Source: Herminiimonas sp. (GTDB lineage Bacteria; Pseudomonadota; Gammaproteobacteria; Burkholderiales; Burkholderiaceae). From it: 6,295 nucleotides of DNA. The stretch spans positions 1 through 6,295 of the forward strand of contig JACMQD010000385.1 in assembly GCA_014377155.1 (NCBI GenBank), given 5' to 3'. The notes beneath the pieces are model-generated. The model did no database searches. It was not told the origin of the DNA and worked only from the letters and a program-made list of their open reading frames with translations. Within the stretch, counting starts at the first letter, position 1. Each line of letters starts with the position of its first letter. Below are positions 1 through 6,295 of this stretch, piece by piece. Both the position numbers and the translations under genes were made by a program.

Positions 1-423
1 ATCCAGTCCACCATCGCGGTCGGCTCGGGCGGCATCAGTGGCAAGGGCTGGCTCAAGGGCACCCAGGCGCATCTGGAATTCATCCCCGAACGCACGACCG
101 ATTTTATCTTTGCCGTGTATTCGGAAGAATTCGGCCTGATCGGCAATATCGTATTGCTGTTGCTGTATCTGGCCCTGATCGGGCGCGGCCTGATTATCGC
201 CGGCAATGCGCCGAGCTTTTTCACGCGCCTGCTGGCCGGTTCGATCACGCTGATCTTCTTCACCTACGCATTTGTCAACATGGGAATGGTTAGTGGTATC
301 CTGCCGGTGGTCGGCGTGCCATTGCCTTTCTTCAGCTATGGTGGCACCGCACTGGTGACCCTGGGCCTGGGCGCCGGTATCTTGATGAGCATTCAGCGAC
401 ACCGCAAACTCGTGCAAAGCTGA
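1..423 (+). CDS. rodA: RodA, SEDS peptidoglycan glycosyltransferase (3' part)
   Basis: The reading frame is open from the left edge and ends at TGA 421-423, giving the last 140 residues; the start lies outside the window. RodA is the inner-membrane SEDS polymerase that builds glycan strands from lipid II with PBP2 in the elongasome. The visible part begins in the large periplasmic loop ([14 protein letters not shown], then PERTTDF). The Asp at 100-102 aligns with E. coli RodA D262, the essential polymerase residue, by my recollection of that protein. Then follow hydrophobic helices, the family motif [21 protein letters not shown] (positions 289-351), and a short basic cytoplasmic tail (IQRHRK). 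The C-terminal length matches E. coli RodA. The PVVGVPLP and VFVN/AFVN patterns favour RodA over FtsW. rlpA follows after 29 bp, as in the classical mrdA-rodA-rlpA arrangement, so co-transcription is likely. Family identity is very secure. Confidence 0.96.
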   Translation: MQSTIAVGSGGISGKGWLKGTQAHLEFIPERTTDFIFAVYSEEFGLIGNIVLLLLYLALIGRGLIIAGNAPSFFTRLLAGSITLIFFTYAFVNMGMVSGILPVVGVPLPFFSYGGTALVTLGLGAGILMSIQRHRKLVQS

Positions 424-440
424 CGCTCGTCATCCCTCAT

Positions 441-446
441 AAGGAG
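441..446 (+). promoter_or_regulatory. Ribosome binding site of rlpA
   Basis: AAGGAG lies 6 nt before a TTG codon at 453-455. It decides the start: the first in-frame ATG is at codon 19, inside the hydrophobic signal sequence, and would destroy the lipoprotein export signal. The site sits in the short rodA-rlpA gap. Confidence 0.8.
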
Positions 447-452
447 ACCCGT

Positions 453-1535
453 TTGCGTCCATTTTTTCATCGTATTGACCGGTTACGCCATAGTGCACTG
501 ATTGCCATGGCGCTGGGATTAGCCGGTTGCGGTACTACCGTACCCTCAGTATCGCCAGCGCCGGATGTGCAGGCGCGAACCCCGCAAAAAACGCCGTCGC
601 CGGTATCCAAGGAAGCACGCGTAGCGCAGAGTCTGCCTCCCGCCAATTCCGGGCGCGGCGGCTATTACCTCGACGACGGTCCGGGTGAGGAAACACCCGA
701 CAATCTGCAAGCAGTGCCGGACGCCGAACCCAGGGTCGAGCCGTATGCAGCAAAAGGCAACAAGCCCTATGTGGTGTTCGGCAAGACGTACACGCCGGTC
801 GTCGACATCCAGCCGTTCCAGCAGCGCGGACGGGGCAGCTGGTACGGCAAGAAATTTCATGGACAAAAGACATCGTCGGGCGAACTCTACGACATGTACA
901 AAATGACGGCCGCCCACCCGACGCTGCCGATTCCCTCTTATGCCCGCGTAACCAACGTCAGCAATGGTGCCCAGGTGATCGTGCGCGTCAATGACCGCGG
1001 CCCGTTTCATTCCAGCCGGGTGATCGACCTGTCGTACACGGCGGCGCTCAAGCTCGGTTACATCGGCAAGGGTAGTGCCGAACTGGACGTCGAACGCCTG
1101 TTGCCTGCGGAAATTGAACGCATGGCCAGTAATCGCGCGGTCTCTGCCGTGGCTTCGTCCGTGGCCATGCCGGCGTCACAGGCGATGACGATCGACAGTT
1201 TGCTAGCCGGGTCGACGATGCAGGTGGCGATGGTGTCGGAGACGTCATCGCCGGTTTCCGAGGCGGTGGCGCCGGTAAAGATTGTCGGCGCAGGGGGCGG
1301 CGACTTGTATTTGCAACTCGGCTCGTATTTGCGAGGTGACAATGCCGACAAAGCGCGCGCGCAATTGCAGAAAAACTGGGCCGCTACCCATCCGCCGATC
1401 GAGGTCGTGCAAAACGGTGAGCTGCATCGTTTGTACACCGGGCCGTTTCCCACCCGCACCGACGCCGCGGCGGCGGCTTTGCAAATCGAAGACGCCGGAT
1501 TGGGCATTCCGCGGCCGTTTATCGTACGGCGCTGA
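453..1535 (+). CDS. rlpA: RlpA, septal/peptidoglycan lytic lipoprotein with SPOR domain
   Basis: A 360-residue outer-membrane lipoprotein starting at TTG with a strong AAGGAG site. The signal peptide has a basic n-region (HRIDRLRH), a hydrophobic core and lipobox LAGC with Cys26 as the lipidated residue. A Pro/Ala/Thr-rich linker (about 30-105) leads to the double-psi beta-barrel (about 122-215), with GRGSWYGKKFHG, TAAHPTLP and VNDRGPF motifs. His155 and Asp181 are spaced 26 residues apart, the same as the His131/Asp157 pair required for lytic transglycosylase activity in Pseudomonas aeruginosa RlpA (from memory of that work). A second low-complexity linker precedes a C-terminal SPOR domain (about 283-360, LYLQLGSY to RPFIVRR), which binds stem-peptide-free glycan at division sites. 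It follows rodA by 29 bp, matching the mrd operon. Whether this enzyme is catalytically active, as in Pseudomonas, or only structural is inferred, not shown. Confidence 0.95.
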   Translation: MRPFFHRIDRLRHSALIAMALGLAGCGTTVPSVSPAPDVQARTPQKTPSPVSKEARVAQSLPPANSGRGGYYLDDGPGEETPDNLQAVPDAEPRVEPYAAKGNKPYVVFGKTYTPVVDIQPFQQRGRGSWYGKKFHGQKTSSGELYDMYKMTAAHPTLPIPSYARVTNVSNGAQVIVRVNDRGPFHSSRVIDLSYTAALKLGYIGKGSAELDVERLLPAEIERMASNRAVSAVASSVAMPASQAMTIDSLLAGSTMQVAMVSETSSPVSEAVAPVKIVGAGGGDLYLQLGSYLRGDNADKARAQLQKNWAATHPPIEVVQNGELHRLYTGPFPTRTDAAAAALQIEDAGLGIPRPFIVRR

Positions 1536-1586
1536 TGCCGGGACAGGGGCCGTACGCAAGCCGATGTTTGCGTTGCCCGGTGCGGT
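1536..1586. other. Convergent rlpA/rsmI intergenic region with a possible nested hairpin
   Basis: The 51-bp space between the two converging stop codons contains ACGCAA (1554-1559) paired with TTGCGT (1568-1573), enclosed by CCGGG (1538-1542) paired with CCCGG (1576-1580). A nested stem could end transcription from either side. Neither strand has a T-tract after the stem, so an intrinsic terminator is not demonstrated. Confidence 0.3.
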
Positions 1587-2501
1587 TCAGTCGTCCTTAT
1601 TTTGCATTCGCAGCGCGCGGTCGTACAGCGCATTTTTCTTTTGCCCGGTAATCAGCGCCGCCAGCGTCGCCGCTTGCTTGACGGAGCATTCCGCTAGCAG
1701 GATCGTCAGTACCCGTTCGGCTTCGGCCTCATCGGCATCGGCCTGAACCGGCGCTCCTTCGACCAGGATCACGAATTCACCTTTTTGGCGGTTGCCGTCA
1801 GCTGCGAGCCAGATCGCCGCCTCCGACAGCGGGCAGCGATGAATTTCCTCGAACAGCTTGGTCAGTTCGCGCGCCAGCACGATTTGCCGTGCCGGTCCGA
1901 AAATAGTCGCCAGCGCATCGACGGTATCGATGATGCGATGCGGCGCTTCGTACAGCACCAGCGTGGCGGCGATTCCGGCCAGCGCAACGAGTGCCGTATC
2001 GCGTTGCCTGGCCTTGGCCGGCAAAAACCCGACGAAATGAAATTGTTCATGCAGCAGTCCGCTCGCCGATAGCGCCGTGATTGCCGCCGATGGTCCGGGC
2101 AGTGGCATCACGCGCAAACCTGCTGCACGCACGGCGTCGACGATGCGCGCGCCGGGGTCGGACACGGCCGGCGTACCGGCGTCGGACACCAGCGCGATGC
2201 GCTCGCCGGCCTGCAATCGGGCGATGATCTTGTCGGCCACTTCCCGTTCGTTGTGCTGGTGCGCGGTAATCAGCGTTTTGGACAGGCCGTAGCGATGCAA
2301 CAAGTGCGCGGTATTGCGCGTATCTTCGCAGGCGACGGCATCGGCGCACTGCAGCAAGTGCAGCGCCCGCAGGCTGATGTCCCCGACATTTCCGATCGGG
2401 GTGGCCACCACATATAATGTGGACACCGGATAGGACTGCTGCGACACGTCGAGCAGGAAGGCAGGGCTAATGGCAAAAGCAGAGGAGTTGGCTTGGGGCA
2501 T
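1587..2501 (-). CDS. rsmI: RsmI, 16S rRNA (cytidine1402-2'-O)-methyltransferase
   Basis: A 304-residue cytoplasmic SAM-dependent tetrapyrrole-methylase-fold enzyme that 2'-O-methylates C1402 in the decoding centre of 16S rRNA, working with the N4-methylase RsmH. Visible family motifs in order: LYVVATPIGNVGDISLRAL (29-47), CEDTRNTAHLL (58-68), HQHNE (81-85), LVSDAGTPAVSDPG (104-117), PLPGPSAAITALSASGL (133-149), the FVGFLPAK segment (156-163), YEAPHRI (184-190), ARELTKLFEEIH (210-221), KGEFVILVEG (240-249) and the small C-terminal domain with KKNALYDRAL (288-297). E. coli RsmI has about 286 residues. The ATG at 2501 gives a 25-residue lead before the conserved domain and has no clear Shine-Dalgarno. 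The alternative GTG at 2426-2424 gives 279 residues and would free the 5' region for promoters. Divergent from the LppC gene, as yraL is from yraM in E. coli. Confidence 0.95.
   Translation of the reverse strand: MPQANSSAFAISPAFLLDVSQQSYPVSTLYVVATPIGNVGDISLRALHLLQCADAVACEDTRNTAHLLHRYGLSKTLITAHQHNEREVADKIIARLQAGERIALVSDAGTPAVSDPGARIVDAVRAAGLRVMPLPGPSAAITALSASGLLHEQFHFVGFLPAKARQRDTALVALAGIAATLVLYEAPHRIIDTVDALATIFGPARQIVLARELTKLFEEIHRCPLSEAAIWLAADGNRQKGEFVILVEGAPVQADADEAEAERVLTILLAECSVKQAATLAALITGQKKNALYDRALRMQNKDD
2390..2418 (+). promoter_or_regulatory. Candidate promoter of the LppC-yraN operon
   Basis: A perfect TATAAT (2413-2418) lies about 75 bp before the LppC gene start. The best -35 candidate, TTCCGA at 2390-2395 with a 17-bp spacer, matches TTGACA at only 3 of 6 positions. 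The site lies inside the 5' coding end of rsmI on the other strand, where it encodes part of the TLYVV stretch, so the match could be incidental. If used, transcription would start near 2425 and leave a leader of roughly 70 nt. Confidence 0.4.
2481..2487 (+). promoter_or_regulatory. Ribosome binding site of the LppC-family gene
   Basis: AGAGGAG ends 5 nt before TTG 2493-2495 and is the only good Shine-Dalgarno near the start of this gene. It supports the TTG start over ATG 2511 or ATG 2529, which lack a comparable site. Confidence 0.55.
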
Positions 2502-3737
2502 GGGAAATTAATGGTGGGTACATCGACAATGGCATTGTTGCGCGTGGCGATCCTGTGCGGATTGTGCGCGACTGCGCACGCAAATACAACCGCAGTGTTG
2601 GCGGCACAGCAGGCCACGTCCGCCGCAGGCACCCCTTCCACGACCGGTCGCATCTATGACATGACGCCGCCTCTACCTTTGCCGGACACCGTTTCCGCAC
2701 CGAATCTGGCAAGGGTGCGCATTGCCGTATTGCTGCCACTGGGTTCGGCTACTTTGGCGCGGGCTGCCGGCGCAGTGCGCAGCGGTTTCGAGGCGGCTTA
2801 CCGGCATGACCGGCAGGATCTGGTCATCGACGTCATCGCAACCGGCGAAACGCCGGCTGCCGTCCTCGGTGCCTATGCCGATGCCAGTGCGACGCACGAT
2901 ATCGTGGTGGGCCCGCTAACTCGCAGCGGCGTGACGGCGATTGCCCAGCGCGGCGCGATTTTGAAGCCGACCGTGGCGCTGAGTCAGCCGGACTCTACCA
3001 GCGACAGCGAGACACTGTTGCCACCGAATATGCTGTCCATCGGACTGTCGATCGAAGACGAAGCGCGCCAGAGCGCGAGTGCGCTGGCAGATGACGCCAC
3101 GCTGCGCAATGCCTTCGTCGTCGCCGGCAGCGCGGCCTGGCAAAAGCGCGCCGCCCGCGCCTTCACGGCCGAATGGCAGCGTCAGGGCCGCAGCGCACAG
3201 TCGATGGAACTCAGTATCAGCGCCGGCAACGTCAGCGCCAGCGGTTTGCTGCAACTGCGCAAGCGCCTGCAAGCCGAAAGCCCGGCGTTCCTGTTCGTCG
3301 CCCTCGATGCCGAGCAAACACGGCAGGTGCGCAGCGCGATCGGCCACGACGCCGTTATCCATGGCACCTCGCAACTCAATCCGTACTGGCTCGATAACCG
3401 CGAGCCGAGCGAGACGGCAACCGAACTCAACGGCGTGCACCTGCTTGACATCCCATGGCAATTGCAGCCCGACCATCCAGCTGTCATGATTTATCCGCAT
3501 CCGTTAGTGGCGGTCGACCAGAAGCGCAGCGCCGACCTCGAGCGGCTGTATGCACTCGGTATCGACGCCTATCGCGTGGTCCTGGAAATTGCCACCGGGC
3601 GCACCGATTTTGAAATCGACGGTGTTACCGGCCGGCTTTCGATCAGCGTCGGCAAGGGGCCGTCCCGCTTCGAGCGCGTGTCGCAGCCGGCCATGTACCA
3701 GAATGGCCTGGTCGTGCCGGTACTCGGTACCCGCTGA
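2493..3737 (+). CDS. LppC/LpoA-family penicillin-binding-protein activator, periplasmic
   Basis: A 414-residue exported protein of the LppC (LpoA C-terminal domain) family with a type I periplasmic-binding fold. In E. coli, LpoA is an outer-membrane lipoprotein that reaches through the periplasm and stimulates PBP1a; here that role is inferred from family and synteny. The binding-fold region runs from about residue 74 (RVRIAVLLPLG) through DIVVGPLTRSGV (136-147), the strand FVVAGSAAWQKRA (208-220), FLFVALDAEQTRQVR (266-280) and LYALGIDAYRV (352-362) to the C-terminal GVTGRLSI and QNGLVVPV. The N-terminal TPR domain of E. coli LpoA is absent. The signal peptide (about 13-30, ending AHA before Asn31) looks like a Sec type I signal: neither Cys22 nor Cys25 sits in a lipobox. 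TTG 2493 is chosen for its AGAGGAG site; ATG 2511 and ATG 2529 keep the same mature protein. The 5' end overlaps rsmI by 9 bp; yraN follows after 11 bp. Confidence 0.85.
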   Translation: MGHGKLMVGTSTMALLRVAILCGLCATAHANTTAVLAAQQATSAAGTPSTTGRIYDMTPPLPLPDTVSAPNLARVRIAVLLPLGSATLARAAGAVRSGFEAAYRHDRQDLVIDVIATGETPAAVLGAYADASATHDIVVGPLTRSGVTAIAQRGAILKPTVALSQPDSTSDSETLLPPNMLSIGLSIEDEARQSASALADDATLRNAFVVAGSAAWQKRAARAFTAEWQRQGRSAQSMELSISAGNVSASGLLQLRKRLQAESPAFLFVALDAEQTRQVRSAIGHDAVIHGTSQLNPYWLDNREPSETATELNGVHLLDIPWQLQPDHPAVMIYPHPLVAVDQKRSADLERLYALGIDAYRVVLEIATGRTDFEIDGVTGRLSISVGKGPSRFERVSQPAMYQNGLVVPVLGTR

Positions 3738-3748
3738 GTACGCCGCCG

Positions 3749-4123
3749 ATGGTATTGCGCGAACTGTTCGGCAAAGCGCCGACTGCCAGACAGGTACTGG
3801 GACAGGACGGCGAAAACGCCGCGCTGGCGCATTTGACACGCAATGGATTGACGCTGGTGCAGCGCAACTTTCGTTGCAAGGGCGGCGAGATCGACCTCAT
3901 CATGCAACACGGCGATGCGCTGGTCTTTGTCGAAGTGCGTAAGCGCGCCGACAAACGCCATGGCGGGGCCGCTGCCAGCGTCACGCGCGCCAAGCAAGGG
4001 CGATTGATCATCGCCGCCCAGGTCTACCTGCAACGCTACCGGATGCCGCCGCCCAGCCGCTTCGATGTCATCGCCATCGACGGTGCGGTTCTCGACTGGA
4101 TTCAAAACGCGATCGAAGCCTGA
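3749..4123 (+). CDS. yraN: YraN family (UPF0102) endonuclease-like protein
   Basis: A 124-residue soluble protein of the YraN/UPF0102 family, which has the restriction-endonuclease-like (PD-(D/E)XK) fold; its physiological role is not established. Family signatures are all present: GQDGENAAL (18-26), NFRCKGGEIDLI (40-51) and FVEVRKR (60-66), then AKQGRL (81-86) and the closing FDVIAID (105-111). Glu22, Asp49, Glu62 and Gln83 occupy the putative active-site positions; the lysine of the usual EVK is Arg64, with Lys65 beside it. The start is ATG 3749, 11 bp after the LppC stop, with only a weak GAG upstream, so translational coupling to the LppC gene is likely. Place and order match E. coli yraM-yraN. 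The N-terminal 10-15 residues before the domain are poorly constrained. Confidence 0.93.
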   Translation: MVLRELFGKAPTARQVLGQDGENAALAHLTRNGLTLVQRNFRCKGGEIDLIMQHGDALVFVEVRKRADKRHGGAAASVTRAKQGRLIIAAQVYLQRYRMPPPSRFDVIAIDGAVLDWIQNAIEA

Positions 4124-4161
4124 TCACCCGCCCGCAACATGTTTGGGGCACCGGACTACTT

Positions 4162-5397
<1,236 letters not shown>

Positions 5398-5410
5398 CGT
5401 ACTTCGGCCC

Positions 5411-5495
5411 CGGTTCGATTGCCGTCTGGCATATCCAAATAACTAATCAGTCTCAATGGCGTCTGCGAAACGACATAGAATCCACCATCGAACCG
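5411..5495. repeat. 9-bp inverted repeat around the sox upstream region
   Basis: CGGTTCGAT (5411-5419) is exactly complementary to ATCGAACCG (5487-5495), with a 67-nt spacer. The right arm touches the first base of the soxY Shine-Dalgarno GAGGAG (5495-5500). It could form a long-range stem in the leader or be two half-sites for a regulator; a chance match cannot be excluded. The same gap holds a weak -10-like TAGAAT at 5476-5481 without a convincing -35 box. No terminator with a T-tract is visible after dolP. Confidence 0.35.
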
Positions 5496-5508
5496 AGGAG
5501 TGTAAGAG

Positions 5509-5970
5509 ATGAACCAACAACGTCGTGATGCATTGCGCATTTCCACCGTATTGGGACTGGCAGTCGCTGCCGGCCTTATTACGCCTTCGCAGGCATTCGC
5601 GCAGGACTGGAACAGTGCTGCATTCGATACCAAAAGTCTCAACGACACGGTCAAGGCATTCGGCGGTACCAGCGCCAGTTTGTCCAAGGACATCGTCATC
5701 ACGGCCCCCGACATCGCCGAAAACGGCGCCGTCGTGCCGGTCAGTGTGTCGTCATCATTGTCGAACGTGCAGCAGATCGCGATTCTGGTCGAAAAGAATC
5801 CGAATGCGTTATCAGCCATTTTTACCATCCCGGCCGGCACCGAGGCATTCGTGTCGACCCGCGTCAAGATGGGCCAGACATCGAACGTGCATGCGCTGGC
5901 CAAGGTCGATGGCAAATGGCTGGTCGCCACGAAGGAAATCAAGGTCACGCTCGGCGGGTGCGGCGGCTGA
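5509..5970 (+). CDS. soxY: SoxY, sulfur-carrier subunit of thiosulfate oxidation
   Basis: A 153-residue periplasmic protein. SoxY carries the sulfur substrate as a thioconjugate on a C-terminal swinging-arm cysteine and, with SoxZ, shuttles it between SoxXA, SoxB and SoxCD. The protein ends in the diagnostic GGCGG (149-153), and Cys151 is its only cysteine. The N-terminus has a twin-arginine (QRRDALR, Arg5-Arg6) followed by a hydrophobic stretch and a likely cleavage after AFA (about residue 31); this fits Tat export, known for SoxY family members, and SoxZ without a signal would be carried along with it. The middle (VITAPDIAENGAVVPVSV, 63-80, and VEKNPNALSAIF, 94-105) is typical of the SoxY immunoglobulin-like domain. 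ATG 5509 has GAGGAG 8 nt upstream. soxZ follows after 44 bp. The 111-bp gap before it marks a unit separate from dolP. Confidence 0.95.
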   Translation: MNQQRRDALRISTVLGLAVAAGLITPSQAFAQDWNSAAFDTKSLNDTVKAFGGTSASLSKDIVITAPDIAENGAVVPVSVSSSLSNVQQIAILVEKNPNALSAIFTIPAGTEAFVSTRVKMGQTSNVHALAKVDGKWLVATKEIKVTLGGCGG

Positions 5971-6014
5971 TTCCATTCGTCCAACAGGCATGAACTAATA
6001 TACGAGGTAGAACC

Positions 6015-6295
6015 ATGGCAGAACCGATGCGGGTACGGGCGCTGGAACAAGGCGGCGTGACAGAAGTAAAAGTGTTGATGCGACACGACATGGAAACCGG
6101 TTTGCGCAAAGACAGCAGCGGCAAGGTAGTGCCGGCCCATTTCATCCAGAACCTGAGCGTGCGCCACAAGGACCGAGAAGTCATCTCGGCCCAGCTCGGA
6201 CCGTCGGTGGCTAAAGATCCGTTCGTGTCCTTCAAGTTCAAGGGCGGCGTTAAAGGCGACAAGGTCGTCGTGACGTGGACTGACAACAAAGGTGA
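6015..6295 (+). CDS. soxZ: SoxZ, partner of the sulfur carrier (3' end missing)
   Basis: The frame is open from ATG 6015 to the right edge, giving 93 complete codons with no stop; the family is about 100-110 residues long, so only roughly the last ten are missing. SoxZ forms the heterodimer SoxYZ in the periplasm and presents the SoxY arm to the other Sox enzymes. Recognisable segments are VKVLMRHDMETGLRKD (about 19-34), VVPAHFIQNLSVRHKDREV (about 38-56) and the PFVSFKFKGGVKGDKVVV stretch leading to TWTDNKG at the edge. There is no signal peptide, as expected if it is exported as a passenger of Tat-borne SoxY. GAGGT (6004-6008) lies 6 nt before the ATG. The adjacent soxY and same strand support co-translation. 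Confidence 0.94.
   Translation, partial: MAEPMRVRALEQGGVTEVKVLMRHDMETGLRKDSSGKVVPAHFIQNLSVRHKDREVISAQLGPSVAKDPFVSFKFKGGVKGDKVVVTWTDNKG

Noticed and set aside
1058..1633. A 191-codon minus-strand frame opposite rlpA
   Set aside because: It is antisense to the SPOR-domain region of rlpA, rich in Arg/Ser/Ala/Pro as expected of an antisense shadow, with no domain or ribosome binding site.
2916..3500. A 194-codon minus-strand frame opposite the LppC gene
   Set aside because: Antisense to a confident coding region, with low-complexity composition and no recognisable motif.
5420..5431. Small TGCC/GGCA hairpin after dolP as a terminator
   Set aside because: The stem is only 4 bp and no T-tract follows.
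5761..5891. Repeated 11-mer TCGAACGTGCA at 5761 and 5881 in soxY, exactly 120 bp apart
   Set aside because: It encodes SNV in both places with shared codon choice; surrounding sequence is not duplicated, so chance is the simpler reading.

Overview
The window looks like chromosomal DNA of a betaproteobacterium, most likely order Burkholderiales. The grounds are moderately high GC, protein sequences close in style to that order, and gene order; genus cannot be fixed from the sequence alone. All eight genes belong to recognisable families. I see no mobile element, CRISPR array, RNA gene or phage signature, and coding density is above 90 percent.

Layout. (1) Positions 1-1535, plus strand: the 3' part of rodA (SEDS glycan polymerase of the elongasome), then rlpA (septal or lateral-wall lipoprotein with a SPOR domain). 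This is the usual tail of the mre/mrd cell-shape cluster. (2) Positions 1587-2501, minus strand: rsmI, a 16S rRNA 2'-O-methyltransferase, converging on rlpA. (3) Positions 2493-5397, plus strand: an LpoA/LppC-type penicillin-binding-protein activator, yraN, a diaA/gmhA-like SIS protein, and dolP (double BON lipoprotein). Together with divergent rsmI this reproduces the Escherichia coli yraL-yraM-yraN-yraO-yraP order exactly. (4) Positions 5509-6295, plus strand: soxY and the start of soxZ, the carrier pair of periplasmic thiosulfate oxidation. The remaining sox genes, if present, lie beyond the right edge.

How the genes fit together. Regions 1 and 3 both serve envelope growth: RodA polymerises glycan, RlpA acts on denuded peptidoglycan, the LppC protein probably stimulates a class A PBP, and DolP supports outer-membrane integrity. 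The SIS protein either ties replication initiation (DiaA role) or heptose synthesis (GmhA role) to this cluster. SoxYZ is a metabolically unrelated unit that starts after a 111-bp gap with its own ribosome binding site.

No undescribed system is evident. The points worth a second look are the SIS protein that carries both the GmhA zinc/catalytic residues and the DiaA Leu-Phe DnaA-contact motif; a perfect -10 box so close to its ATG that its mRNA may be leaderless; an LpoA homologue with neither TPR domain nor lipobox; a DolP lacking the membrane-binding Trp; and the overlapping divergent starts of rsmI and the LppC gene.
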